Origin: Antrihabitans cavernicola
GTDB lineage: Bacteria; Actinomycetota; Actinomycetes; Mycobacteriales; Mycobacteriaceae
DNA: 64,000 nucleotides
Direction: 5' to 3'
Assembly (NCBI RefSeq): GCF_008297975.1
Contig: NZ_VLNY01000019.1
Coordinates: forward strand, 1 to 64,000
Below are positions 1 to 12,414 of the stretch, piece after piece. The notes below the pieces were generated by a model. The model was not told the origin of the DNA. It ran no database searches and saw only the letters and a list, made by a program, of their open reading frames with translations. The first letter of the stretch is position 1; each line of letters opens with the position of its first letter. The position numbers and the translations under genes are program-made.

Positions 1-75
1 GCCAAAACAATTGGCACTGACATTCATCGACACACTGTTAAGTTCTCAAAGAACACACACACACCATCAAACCCA
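1..75 (-). other. rRNA operon leader (conserved pre-16S region)
   Basis: Read on the minus strand this stretch contains the TTTGAGAACT-type element followed by the AACAGTGTGTCGATG-like block that precedes 16S rRNA genes in rhodococci and mycobacteria, where it takes part in RNase III processing and antitermination. The 13-base core at 42-54 is an imperfect palindrome. The 16S gene itself must lie just beyond the left edge. murA upstream on the same strand matches the mycobacterial murA-rrs arrangement. No mature rRNA sequence is visible inside the window. Confidence 0.8.
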
Positions 76-107
76 CAAACAAGCAGGCCATCCGGGGCAA
101 CCGCTCC

Positions 108-136
108 AGCCTATCCTACCGAACACGCGCGGTCAA
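108..136 (-). promoter_or_regulatory. Core rRNA promoter (TTGACC-N17-TAGGCT)
   Basis: On the minus strand TTGACC (131-136) is followed after exactly 17 bases by TAGGCT (108-113), then by GGAGCGGTTGCCCCGGA, which resembles the conserved core-leader start seen downstream of rrn promoters in mycobacteria and rhodococci. It should start transcription near position 100 toward the 16S gene. The boxes are seen directly; activity is inferred. Confidence 0.7.
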
Positions 137-276
137 ACATCGCGGTCCGTATCAGATGGTTGAAGACATCAGCCTTGCGAGAGGCTGAAACTTCGGGATG
201 GTCAGGCTCTTGCGTCCGGCCTCGTTTCCCTCGCCCTGGGGCTTAGGTCGGCGTCCGCGTTGCTCTGACTTGAAGA

Positions 277-305
277 AAGTTACGCGAACAAGAACACTGC
301 GTCAA
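277..305 (-). promoter_or_regulatory. Upstream rRNA promoter candidate (TTGACG-N17-TAACTT)
   Basis: A second minus-strand box pair: TTGACG at 300-305 and TAACTT at 277-282 with a 17-base spacer. It lies between the murA stop and the core promoter, as expected for a multi-promoter rrn operon. A further TTGACC at 345-350 lacks a convincing -10. The rest of 76-417 holds no gene that I can support. Confidence 0.5.
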
Positions 306-417
306 ATCGCCAGGACAGGCGGCGATTCGGGGTGCATATCGCCAGGTCAAACGGGAAAATTTGAGCCGCCTGCGACTCGAAATCAGCTCGAGCGCAAGTG
401 TGGCCCCCGCCACACTT

Positions 418-1704
418 TCAGGCAACACCATCTGGGTGAATGTCGTCGGCCTCGCCGACGCGCTCGATATCGCCACCTAATGCCGACAGGTTCTCGACGA
501 ACCGCGGGTAACCACGATCGATGTGATAGACGTCGTGCACCTCGGTCGTACCGTCCGCGACCAGCCCCGCCAGCACCAAACCGGCGCCGGCCCGAATATC
601 GGACGACCACACCGGAGCACTCGACAGACGAGGTATCCCCCGCACTACCGCGTGGTGACCGTCGGTGCGCGCGTCAGCTCCCAGGCGAATCATCTCTTCG
701 ACGAATCGAAATCGCGCTTCGAATACGTTCTCCGTGATCATCGACGTTCCGTCGGCAACAGCAGCGAGCCCGATTGCCATCGGTTGCAGGTCCGTTGGAA
801 ATCCGGGGAAGGGCAGCGTCGAGGTGTTCACCGCCTTCGGCCGTTCTTGCTGGATGATCCGAAATCCGTCCAACTCGTACGTGATCTGCGAACCCGCAGC
901 GCGGAGCTTGTCCAACACCAACGACAAGTGCTTCGGATTGACTCCGGTCACTCGTACGTCGCCGGTGGTCATCGCCGCCGCTATCCCCCACGTCGCTGCG
1001 ACAATCCGGTCGCCGATCACCCGATGCGTCGTCGGTGACAACTTCTTGACGCCGAGAATGGTCAGGGTCGTGGTTCCCGCCCCGCTGATCTTGGCTCCCA
1101 TCTGGACCAGCATGTTGCACAGATCGACGATGTCGGGCTCGCGCGCAGCGTTGTCGATGACGGTCTCCCCCTCCGCCAGCACCGCGGCCATGAGGATGTT
1201 CTCCGTTGCGCCTACCGACGGAAAGTCCAGACGAATCTTCGCGCCCTGCAGTTTCTCCACCGATGCGACCACGCAACCGTGCTCGATCGTGCTCTCGGCA
1301 CCGAGCAATCGCAGGCCTGCCTGATGCATGTCGAGCGGCCGGGATCCGATTGCATCACCGCCAGGTAGCGCAACCACCGCGCGCTTACACCTCGCTACCA
1401 ACGGTCCGAGCACACACACAGACGCCCGAAACTGCTTCACCGCAGGGAAATCCGCGTGGTACTTGGGCTCCGCAGGTGTGTCGATGGTGACCACGTCGCC
1501 ATCGATTGCCACCGTGCAGCCCAGACCGCGCAACACATCCGCCATCAGCGGGACGTCCAGGATGTCCGGACAGTTGCTGATCGTGGAGGTCCCTTCAGCC
1601 AGCAACGTCGCAGCCATCAGTTTGAGGACGCTGTTCTTTGCACCACCGACGACGACTTCACCGACGAGTCGGTTACCGCCATTAACCAAGAAGCGTTCGC
1701 TCAC
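418..1704 (-). CDS. murA: UDP-N-acetylglucosamine 1-carboxyvinyltransferase MurA
   Basis: First committed enzyme of cytosolic peptidoglycan precursor synthesis; it transfers enolpyruvate from PEP to UDP-GlcNAc. The 428-residue protein has the family length, with the catalytic Lys23-Asn24 pair near the N-terminus and the loop GGDAIGSRP at 115-123. Position 117 is Asp where most bacteria have the Cys attacked by fosfomycin; this Cys-to-Asp change is known from mycobacteria and gives intrinsic fosfomycin resistance. The start is GTG. A TAGGCT hexamer 13 bases upstream could be a -10 for a nearly leaderless transcript, but no -35 is evident. It lies directly upstream of the rRNA operon and is divergent from the cobalamin adenosyltransferase gene. 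Confidence 0.96.
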   Translation of the reverse strand: MSERFLVNGGNRLVGEVVVGGAKNSVLKLMAATLLAEGTSTISNCPDILDVPLMADVLRGLGCTVAIDGDVVTIDTPAEPKYHADFPAVKQFRASVCVLGPLVARCKRAVVALPGGDAIGSRPLDMHQAGLRLLGAESTIEHGCVVASVEKLQGAKIRLDFPSVGATENILMAAVLAEGETVIDNAAREPDIVDLCNMLVQMGAKISGAGTTTLTILGVKKLSPTTHRVIGDRIVAATWGIAAAMTTGDVRVTGVNPKHLSLVLDKLRAAGSQITYELDGFRIIQQERPKAVNTSTLPFPGFPTDLQPMAIGLAAVADGTSMITENVFEARFRFVEEMIRLGADARTDGHHAVVRGIPRLSSAPVWSSDIRAGAGLVLAGLVADGTTEVHDVYHIDRGYPRFVENLSALGGDIERVGEADDIHPDGVA

Positions 1705-1774
1705 AATGGGTCAGCCTAGTCAGCACCACCTCGTGCGCGGGGCGACGGGGGAAACTCGGCGGTACGGTTGCGGC

Positions 1775-2359
1775 ATGGCCGTTCACCTCACCCGCATCTA
1801 CACCCGAACCGGCGACGACGGCACCACGGGACTCAGCGACTTCTCGCGCGTTTCCAAGAACGATCCCCGTCTCACCGCGTACGCGGACTGCGACGAGACC
1901 AATGCAAGCCTGGGCGTTGCGCTCTCGCTGGGTGATCCGCCGCAGCCAATCAGCGACGTGCTGCGCCAAGTCCAGAACGATCTGTTCGATGCCGGCGCCG
2001 ACTTGTCCACGCCGGTCGTCGCGAATCCCGAGCATCCCCCGTTACGGATCGATCAGAGCTACATCGATCGGCTCGAAAAGTGGTGTGACACTTTCAATGA
2101 CGAGCTTGAGCCGCTGCATTCGTTCATCCTGCCGGGTGGCACGGCACTCGGTGCGCTGCTGCACGTCTCGCGGACCGTTGCCCGACGAGCGGAGCGATCG
2201 GCCTGGGCAGCCGTCGACGCCGCCCCCGACTCCACCAGCGCATTGCCCGCCAAATATCTGAATCGGCTTTCCGACCTGCTGTTCATCCTCGGCCGAGTGG
2301 CGAATCCGGACGGGGACGTCTTGTGGCGCCCGGGTGGCGGACGTTCGCCCGAAAGATAG
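1775..2359 (+). CDS. Cob(I)alamin adenosyltransferase, PduO type
   Basis: Transfers the adenosyl group of ATP to cob(I)alamin to make adenosylcobalamin, the cofactor of enzymes such as methylmalonyl-CoA mutase. The 194-residue protein opens with the PduO-type YTRTGDDGTTGL motif (residues 8-19), which binds ATP, and has the helical-bundle motifs ADCDETNA and LPGGT in order. ATG at 1775 was chosen because an open frame extending further upstream runs antisense over murA. The gene converges with the DUF2550 gene with no spacer. The position between murA and DUF2550 matches the M. tuberculosis order as recalled (Rv1312 to Rv1315). Confidence 0.92.
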   Translation: MAVHLTRIYTRTGDDGTTGLSDFSRVSKNDPRLTAYADCDETNASLGVALSLGDPPQPISDVLRQVQNDLFDAGADLSTPVVANPEHPPLRIDQSYIDRLEKWCDTFNDELEPLHSFILPGGTALGALLHVSRTVARRAERSAWAAVDAAPDSTSALPAKYLNRLSDLLFILGRVANPDGDVLWRPGGGRSPER

Positions 2360-2794
2360 CTACGACGACCGGCCGCGCATCGATCGCCCGGACGGCCGCG
2401 ATTCGACCCACGACAGAAACCCGGTCAATGCACCGCGGTCGAGTGCGACTTCGTAGTTGCGGTCCTCATCACTGACTGCGAGGACGACGACCTCTTCGGT
2501 CATGATGTCGAACTCGCTGTCGCGCGGGCCGCGTCGATCTTCGACCTCGATGCCCTGCCGATAGATGCGCGAGTCCGGGCCGAGCCGCAGACTCGACAGC
2601 TTGTAGAACACCAACGATTCTTCGCCGTAGCGGATCAAACCGTGACGCCACCCGTGATCACCGGTCGCCGGGATCGTTCGAAGAATGGCCGCGGTGCCGC
2701 CGCGACGCAACAGAATGAGCCGATAGGTCGCAGACGCAGCAAGGGCGACCAAGACACAGGCCAGGACGACGATCACTATCGTCCCGGTCTGCAA
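2360..2794 (-). CDS. DUF2550 membrane-anchored protein
   Basis: A 144-residue protein with one N-terminal transmembrane segment (about residues 5-25) and a soluble domain with GWRHGLIRY, SSLRLGPD and FDIMTEEV, which I recognise as DUF2550, conserved downstream of the ATP synthase genes in mycobacteria and relatives. Its function is unknown; the constant position at the end of the atp operon suggests a link to the ATP synthase or membrane. The predicted start is TTG; a GTG six codons in is the alternative. It follows atpC by 40 bases on the same strand. Confidence 0.85.
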   Translation of the reverse strand: MQTGTIVIVVLACVLVALAASATYRLILLRRGGTAAILRTIPATGDHGWRHGLIRYGEESLVFYKLSSLRLGPDSRIYRQGIEVEDRRGPRDSEFDIMTEEVVVLAVSDEDRNYEVALDRGALTGFLSWVESRPSGRSMRGRSS

Positions 2795-2834
2795 CTCTTG
2801 GCCGCCCGTCGCTTATCGCAGGTATCGAACTCGC

Positions 2835-3200
2835 TTAGACCTGCCGTCCAAGTGCCCGAAGGCGCGCACGCCCACGCGCACTGACGACAGCGTCGTCCGA
2901 TTCGGCATCGCTCTGCGCCTTGTCGGCATCGATATCGTCGGACAATTCGGCTTCCTCCGCGAGGATGGTGACGCCCTTCTCGGTGACCGAGAGGAAGCCG
3001 CCATCGACGGCGAAGGTGAGCGAACCGTTCTCGACGGTGTCGATGCGAACTGTCGCGTCGTCGACCAACTCCGCCATCAGCGGAATGTGCCGGGGCAGAA
3101 TGCCGATCTCACCGTTGAGGGTGCGAGCGAAGACGAAGGTCGCTTCTCCCGACCAGATGCTGCGCTCGACCGCCACGATATCGACTGTCATTTCACTCAT
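2835..3200 (-). CDS. atpC: ATP synthase epsilon subunit
   Basis: Central-stalk subunit of F1 that couples rotation and restrains ATP hydrolysis. The 121-residue protein starts with [17 protein letters not shown], the beta-barrel part of the family, with [16 protein letters not shown] in the middle and a shortened C-terminal helix as in other actinobacteria. A GGAAGG ribosome-binding site sits six bases before the ATG. It is the last F1 gene of the operon and is separated from atpD by 104 bases that hold a purine-rich repeat. Confidence 0.95.
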   Translation of the reverse strand: MSEMTVDIVAVERSIWSGEATFVFARTLNGEIGILPRHIPLMAELVDDATVRIDTVENGSLTFAVDGGFLSVTEKGVTILAEEAELSDDIDADKAQSDAESDDAVVSARGRARLRALGRQV

Positions 3201-3211
3201 GTCGCGCCTTC

Positions 3212-3268
3212 CGCTCGTTCCGGTCCGCGCTCGTCCCTCGCTGCGATCCTCGCTCGCGGGCGGCGACG
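3212..3268 (-). repeat. Purine-rich imperfect direct repeats between atpD and atpC
   Basis: On the minus strand this stretch is a series of short variants of GAGCGAGGATCGC, GCGAGGGACGAGC and GGAACGAGCGGAAGG. It lies in the atpD-atpC gap and ends in the atpC ribosome-binding site. It may be a dispersed intergenic repeat or a spacer element of the mRNA. No coding potential or stable terminator was seen. Confidence 0.4.
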
Positions 3269-3304
3269 ATCACTCATATCGTGTCCTTTCGAGTGACGCC
3301 GAAG

Positions 3305-5681
<2,377 letters not shown>

Positions 5682-5695
5682 CTATGCATGCACCC

Positions 5696-7369
<1,674 letters not shown>

Positions 7370-7449
7370 GGATATCGGTTTCCCTGCTTTCGAATATGGT
7401 GTTTCGGTTCGTGAAATTCTGTGCCTGACCTGCGGCCAGGGGCGTGCAA

Positions 7450-8268
7450 CTAGCTCGGTAGGTGATCGGCGGCGCTGGCGAGCCGCGACGCGACGGTGCC
7501 GTCGACGACTTCTTCGCCGACAGTGATGTGCAACCCACCGAGGACGTCGGGATCGACATCGAGTTGCACCGAGATCTTGCGACCGTAGATTCGCGACAGC
7601 ACCGATTCGAGCCTGGCCTGCTGCTCGTCCGTCAGCGGTGTTGCTGCGGTCACCTGTGCGACCGACTCGCCGCGACGTTCGGCGGCAAGTTCGGCAAGTT
7701 CGGGAACAACGGCGTCGAGGTTCTCGCCGTGCAGTCCACGAACAGCGCCGTGCAGCAGCCGTGTCGTGTACGTCGAGGGCTTACCCGCGAGCACGTCGTC
7801 GAGCAGGCCCAAACGGGCGTCCACCGGACGAGCCGAATCGCTGAGCAAGCTCGTCAGCTTCGGATTTGCATCCAAGGTGCGCCCGAAGCGGAAGAGTTCG
7901 TCTTCGACGTTCTCGATCTGGCCCGCGCGCTCGGCGTCGATCAGATCGGCGAGGCGCGAGACGCGTGTGAGCGCGGCTGTGAGGTCACGACTGACCGACC
8001 ACCGCTCGGCTACGGCCGTCTTGACGACGTCGAGAGCCGGAGCGCCGATCTTGCCGTTCAGCAGTGAGTCGACGAGCGAGACCTTGCCCGCGGAATCGTC
8101 TGCCTGAGTGGCCAGGTGCTTACGTAGCACCACTTCGCTGAGCAGCAAACGTGCAACAGACCCGAGGTCGTCGGCAAAGCCGGCGAGGGCGGACGAGTCG
8201 ATGTCCTTGACCAAATCGTCGAAACGACGCTGCACTACCTGCAGCGAATCCCGACTTGCGGCGTGCAT
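7450..8268 (-). CDS. atpH: ATP synthase delta subunit (split from b')
   Basis: Peripheral-stalk subunit that joins F1 to the b subunits. The 272-residue protein matches the delta part of the mycobacterial b-delta fusion over its length, from SVARLLL to [21 protein letters not shown] near the C-terminus. Its ATG follows the TAG of the upstream b' gene directly and in the same frame, so one codon change would fuse both into a 439-residue protein, close to the 446-residue fusion of M. tuberculosis. An AGGGGG run eight bases before the ATG may allow its own initiation; coupled reinitiation is equally possible. Confidence 0.93.
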   Translation of the reverse strand: MHAASRDSLQVVQRRFDDLVKDIDSSALAGFADDLGSVARLLLSEVVLRKHLATQADDSAGKVSLVDSLLNGKIGAPALDVVKTAVAERWSVSRDLTAALTRVSRLADLIDAERAGQIENVEDELFRFGRTLDANPKLTSLLSDSARPVDARLGLLDDVLAGKPSTYTTRLLHGAVRGLHGENLDAVVPELAELAAERRGESVAQVTAATPLTDEQQARLESVLSRIYGRKISVQLDVDPDVLGGLHITVGEEVVDGTVASRLASAADHLPS

Positions 8269-8769
8269 CTACGAGACCCCCTGGTTGGGCTTGCCTGCCA
8301 TCGACTCCAGCTCCGAGAGGAAGCTGTCGACGCTGGCCGCCTGAGCCTTCGGATCGGAAAGGCGCTGACGAACCTGATCGCCTGCTTCGCCGACGGCGGT
8401 GGCACCGAGGTCCGATCGCAGGTGGCGAACCAGTTGCGCACGCTGCAGAGTCAACTGCTCTGCACCATGGGCCTTGATGCGCTCGACCTCGGCATCGGCC
8501 TGCTCGCGCAGTTGTTCGGAGATGCGCTGCGAGTCGGCACGAGCATCCTCGCGGATACGTGCCGCTTCGGTGCGTGCCTCTTCGACTGCGTCCGCATGCT
8601 TACGCTCGGCGTCGGCGAGCTTCGCAGATGCCTGCTCACTCTCCGCGATCTGTGTGCGCACCGTTTCCTGCTGCTTGTTCATCAACTTGCGGAGCGGCGG
8701 CACGATGTAGCGGTAGACGACGAACGCGATCACGGCAAAGCCGATGAGCTGTCCGATGAAGATGCCCAT
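8269..8769 (-). CDS. ATP synthase b'-type subunit
   Basis: A 166-residue peripheral-stalk subunit with one N-terminal membrane helix (residues about 4-24, [21 protein letters not shown]) and a long charged coiled coil. It corresponds to the N-terminal b part of the mycobacterial b-delta fusion. It is the second b-type gene in the operon, located between atpF and atpH, and ends with TAG immediately before the atpH ATG in the same frame. If the stop is a sequence error, this gene and atpH are one fused gene. Confidence 0.9.
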   Translation of the reverse strand: MGIFIGQLIGFAVIAFVVYRYIVPPLRKLMNKQQETVRTQIAESEQASAKLADAERKHADAVEEARTEAARIREDARADSQRISEQLREQADAEVERIKAHGAEQLTLQRAQLVRHLRSDLGATAVGEAGDQVRQRLSDPKAQAASVDSFLSELESMAGKPNQGVS

Positions 8770-8774
8770 GTGAG

Positions 8775-9272
8775 CTACCCCCGTCCCGTTCGGTCGGCAA
8801 GGCTCGATGCAGCGTCGCTCTTGCCGCCGAGAATACGGTCGGCGAGAGTGGTCGCCAACGAACCGCTGTTGGAGCGCAGCTCCGTTGCGATTCGGTCGCC
8901 TTGCGCTTGCAGATCCTGTGCGGACTGCTGCTGGATAACGTCGGATTCCTGCTTCGCCTGTGACCGCATGTCGTCGAGGATCTTCTGACCCTCGACGCGT
9001 GCTCCGTCACGGATTTTGGACGCCTCGGTCCGTGCATTCGCAAGTTCCTCGCGGTACTTGGTATCCGCATCAGCGAACGCCCGCGCGGCCTTGTGGTTGT
9101 CCTCGGCCGTCTTGGCCACCATGTCGGCGCGTTCCTTCAGGGCAGCGCTGATCGGTGGTACGACGAACTTCCAGATAACCCCGAGCACGATCGCAAAGAT
9201 GATCAGCTCGACGAAGAAGGTGCCGTTGGGGATAAGGAAGTTATCCCCCGCGGCCAAGACTGTGGTGTCCAT
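8775..9272 (-). CDS. atpF: ATP synthase b subunit
   Basis: Peripheral-stalk subunit with one membrane helix (about residues 18-40, [19 protein letters not shown]) followed by a charged coiled coil to residue 165. It pairs with the b' subunit encoded just downstream, five bases away. The gene follows atpE by seven bases. Length and layout fit the actinobacterial b subunit. Confidence 0.95.
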   Translation of the reverse strand: MDTTVLAAGDNFLIPNGTFFVELIIFAIVLGVIWKFVVPPISAALKERADMVAKTAEDNHKAARAFADADTKYREELANARTEASKIRDGARVEGQKILDDMRSQAKQESDVIQQQSAQDLQAQGDRIATELRSNSGSLATTLADRILGGKSDAASSLADRTGRG

Positions 9273-9279
9273 CAGCGAT

Positions 9280-9579
<300 letters not shown>

Positions 9580-9610
9580 TCAGCTAGCTGGTTCTGATAG
9601 CCGGTCTCGG

Positions 9611-10348
9611 CTAGTGGTGCTCGTCCTCGAGTTCCATCGACTGGCTGAAGTAGAGAATGGTCAGCAGCGCGAAGATGAAGGCCTGGATCAGGCCGACGAA
9701 CAGGTCGAACAGTTTCCAGATCGCGTTCGGCGCCCACAAGATGTAGGGCGGGAACAACGCGATCAGGGTGACCATGATGCCGCCGGCGAACATGTTGCCG
9801 AAGAGTCGAAGAGACAGCGAGATCGGCTTCGCGATTTCTTCGATGATGTTGATCGGCGCCATGAAGGACACGTGCCCCTTGGCCAACTGCTTCAGGTGCG
9901 TGAAGAAGCCGCGGCGACGGGCACCGGCGAAGTGGTAGAAGGCGAAGACGAAGAGCGCGAGGGCGTAGACGAAGTTGACATCCGACGCCGGGGGCTTGAT
10001 CAGCTCCGTGTGGCCGTACTGGACCGGAAGCACCGAGAGCCAGTTGGACGCGAGGATGAAGATGAACAGCGTCACCGCGAGCGGCAGCACGAACGGAGCG
10101 ATCTTCATGCCGATCGCAGCCTCGATCTGGCCGCGCATCTGAACGGTGATTCCCTCCCACAACAGCTGCACGCCGTTGGGCACACCGGAGGTGAGCTTCG
10201 ACCGGAGATAGAAAGCCAGACCGAGCACGATCAGAGCCGCGATCACGGTCGCGATGATGGTGTCGAGATTGAAGGTCATACCCAACGCAGTGAAATGCGT
10301 GTGATGGCCTACTTCGATGTTTGCCTCAGCAAGAACCTGGTCAGTCAT
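9611..10348 (-). CDS. atpB: ATP synthase a subunit
   Basis: Membrane stator subunit that provides the proton half-channels. The 245-residue protein has five to six membrane helices; the essential Arg is Arg181 in [10 protein letters not shown], facing the c-ring Glu. It overlaps the upstream accessory membrane gene by four bases (ATGA), so the two are likely translationally coupled, and precedes atpE by 76 bases. Confidence 0.96.
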   Translation of the reverse strand: MTDQVLAEANIEVGHHTHFTALGMTFNLDTIIATVIAALIVLGLAFYLRSKLTSGVPNGVQLLWEGITVQMRGQIEAAIGMKIAPFVLPLAVTLFIFILASNWLSVLPVQYGHTELIKPPASDVNFVYALALFVFAFYHFAGARRRGFFTHLKQLAKGHVSFMAPINIIEEIAKPISLSLRLFGNMFAGGIMVTLIALFPPYILWAPNAIWKLFDLFVGLIQAFIFALLTILYFSQSMELEDEHH

Positions 10349-10758
10349 GACTGCTGGCGAAGTCCTTTCAGAACGGGCACAGTGGTATTCAGAACCAAAA
10401 CAACTTGGAAGACGGCCAGACCGGCAAAAATGCCGATTCCCTCAGGGGCCAGCAGGAAACCTATCACGAGGGCAATTGCGGTAATGATGAACAAACGGGA
10501 CGCCGACGAGTAGGCCATCTTCTGCTTGCTCGGGTGGTCATCGGCGGTGACGCGGGCTACCGCGCTCTGTACCAATTTCACGTTGAGCAAGCCCAATGCC
10601 AACCCGGCGATGAAGAGAACACCGAAAAGCCAATGCCCGAGAAGAGCACTCGCGATCAAGGCGAGAGTGCCGATGGCACCGCCGATGATCAACGGACGGC
10701 GCAAGCTCAGCGGCACGGCCGGCATGAGCGGCGCCGCGTCGGGCTCGGACCCTGACAT
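10345..10758 (-). CDS. Atp-operon membrane protein (Rv1303-like)
   Basis: A 137-residue protein with four predicted membrane helices, located where M. tuberculosis has Rv1303 at the head of the atp operon. Proteins at this site belong to the broad AtpI-like group thought to help assemble the c-ring, but the family match here rests mainly on position and topology. The start is uncertain: ATG at 10758 has AGAGG nine bases upstream, and TTG at 10767 has AAGGA seven bases upstream. Confidence 0.75.
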   Translation of the reverse strand: MSGSEPDAAPLMPAVPLSLRRPLIIGGAIGTLALIASALLGHWLFGVLFIAGLALGLLNVKLVQSAVARVTADDHPSKQKMAYSSASRLFIITAIALVIGFLLAPEGIGIFAGLAVFQVVLVLNTTVPVLKGLRQQS

Positions 10759-10770
10759 CGTCGTCAACCT

Positions 10771-11010
10771 CTAATCCTTCATAAACTTGCGGAACTGCAT
10801 GATCAGACTTCCAGCTGCACCGATGACACCGAGCGCAAGTCCCACCCCGATGAATACGGGCGAAGTGTGCATTTCGGCATCCAGCAGACCACCCAGGACA
10901 AGCCCCAGCACGACGAACCCTACTATGCTGGCTCCAAGGCCGATCAGCTGCCGTGGACTCGGCGGTACGCTCTGCACTCGTTCAGTGCTCGGTGTACGCG
11001 CTGGAAACAC
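10771..11010 (-). CDS. AtpZ/AtpI-like small membrane protein
   Basis: A 79-residue protein with two membrane helices around a short acidic turn (LLDAEMHTSP), the layout of AtpZ/AtpI-type proteins found upstream of atpB and implicated in ATP synthase assembly or magnesium handling. It starts with GTG, with AAGGAG ten bases upstream, and is the first gene of the atp operon. The 212 bases before it should contain the operon promoter. Confidence 0.7.
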   Translation of the reverse strand: MFPARTPSTERVQSVPPSPRQLIGLGASIVGFVVLGLVLGGLLDAEMHTSPVFIGVGLALGVIGAAGSLIMQFRKFMKD

Positions 11011-11131
11011 TCACGTGCAGCTCCTTGTCGGTCGAGCGTCACTACCGTGGACAAGAATTCCACGTGGTCGCGGCCGGCGATTCCCAGTTCAGGGGCGTCG
11101 AAACCGTATCACAGCGAATAGGGCGTTTCCC

Positions 11132-11164
11132 CTATCCACGACGCTGGTTTTCTCTATCCACGAC
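11132..11164. repeat. Direct repeat CTATCCACGAC x2 upstream of the atp operon
   Basis: Two exact copies of CTATCCACGAC start at 11132 and 11154, 22 bases apart, about two helical turns, inside the 212-base gap between wecA and the first atp gene. A small hairpin (TAGTAG/CTACTA) follows at 11172-11189. The spacing suggests a regulator site at the atp promoter. No clear -35/-10 pair could be fixed here, so this is only a candidate. Confidence 0.4.
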
Positions 11165-11222
11165 ACAGTGTAGTAGATAGAGCTACTATCTCCAAGTCCT
11201 CGCAGTCCCGACTAATCGGACA

Positions 11223-12398
11223 TCAGTCCTTGGTGCGTTCGCGCAGCGAGGGAACCGCGGTCACGACGAGTGCGAAAACCAACCCGCCCGCCACCAGCAG
11301 TACGACCACGCGTCTATCGATCAGCGCGGACCCGACAGCCCCGAAGGCCAGCACGCCGACCCACAAGTAGATGAGCAGGACAACCCGGCGGTGCGAATGC
11401 CCGATCTGTAGCAAACGGTGATGCAGATGCATCTTGTCCGGACTGAACGGACTGACACCGGCGCGCGTGCGTCGAACCACAGCGAGCAGCAGGTCCAGCA
11501 GTGGGATGAACATGACTGCGCCGACCAGCAGCAACGGCGAGAGCAGACCCAGAATGTCGCGACTGCCGTAGGCGTTGAGCGGGATTCGGCCTGACGCACT
11601 TGTGGAGATCGTGGCAAGCATCAGGCCGATCAGCATCGAACCCGAGTCGCCCATGAAGATGCGGGCAGGTTGGAAGTTGTGCGGTAGAAAACCGAGGCAG
11701 GCGCCCGCAAGCGCTGCGGCGAGCAGGGCAGGCGGATAGGCGCTGACGTCGCCCCCCTGCTCGTGCAGCAGGCCGACCGAGAAGACGCAGACCGCGGCCG
11801 AGGCGATCAAACCCAGTCCCGCCGCCAATCCGTCGAGTCCGTCTACGAAGTTCATCGCGTTGATCAGCACGACCGCAACGGCGACGGTGACGAGACCGGC
11901 CTGCAACTGGTCCAGAACGATGGTGCTGCCGCCCGCGAACGGGTTGTAGATGACGAACCAGCTCACGCCCATCACAGCGAGAATGCCCGCGGAGGTGACC
12001 TGGCCGACGAACTTGGTGAGGGCGTCGAGACCCCACCTGTCGTCGATGGCGCCGACCAGGACGATGACGGCACCAGCGACCAGCGCAGCAGGCATGTCCT
12101 TGGTGAACTCGAATCCGCGGGTCAAGGCAGGGAGCTGCTGCGCGAAGAGCAGCGCCGCCAGAATTCCCACATACATACCGACGCCGCCGAGGCGTGGAAT
12201 GGGCGATGTGTGCACGTCGCGGTCGCGCGGAATCGCAACGGCACCGAACCTGATCGCAACGAGTCGAACAGCGCCGGTGGCGAGGAAGGTCACGACAGCG
12301 GCGGTGAACAGGACGAGCAGCAATTCGCGGATCGGAACGCCCGCTCCCCCGCCTTCCCCCTGGGCCAGCATCAGCGCAGTGGAATGGACAGGGTTCAC
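11223..12398 (-). CDS. wecA: Undecaprenyl-phosphate GlcNAc-1-phosphate transferase
   Basis: Membrane enzyme of the MraY/WecA family that starts lipid-linked glycan assembly; in mycobacteria it initiates the arabinogalactan linker. The protein has about eleven membrane helices, the metal-binding NAMNFVDGLDGLAAG motif, FMGDSGSMLIG, and the cytosolic HLHHRLLQIGHSHRR loop typical of WecA rather than MraY. GTG at 12398 (391 residues) is preferred because longer forms would run into glyA; the ribosome-binding site is weak. Its place next to the atp operon equals rfe (Rv1302). Confidence 0.92.
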   Translation of the reverse strand: MNPVHSTALMLAQGEGGGAGVPIRELLLVLFTAAVVTFLATGAVRLVAIRFGAVAIPRDRDVHTSPIPRLGGVGMYVGILAALLFAQQLPALTRGFEFTKDMPAALVAGAVIVLVGAIDDRWGLDALTKFVGQVTSAGILAVMGVSWFVIYNPFAGGSTIVLDQLQAGLVTVAVAVVLINAMNFVDGLDGLAAGLGLIASAAVCVFSVGLLHEQGGDVSAYPPALLAAALAGACLGFLPHNFQPARIFMGDSGSMLIGLMLATISTSASGRIPLNAYGSRDILGLLSPLLLVGAVMFIPLLDLLLAVVRRTRAGVSPFSPDKMHLHHRLLQIGHSHRRVVLLIYLWVGVLAFGAVGSALIDRRVVVLLVAGGLVFALVVTAVPSLRERTKD

Positions 12399-12414
12399 TC
12401 CGACGACGCTACCG

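Noticed and set aside
345-350. Third rRNA promoter at TTGACC (345-350)
   Set aside because: At 16-18 bases downstream only GAATCG/AATCGC is found, not a plausible -10.
8269-8271. Programmed read-through or recoding of the TAG between b' and delta
   Set aside because: No stimulatory structure was seen, and an AGGGGG plus an immediate ATG explain separate translation; kept only as a sequencing or evolution question.
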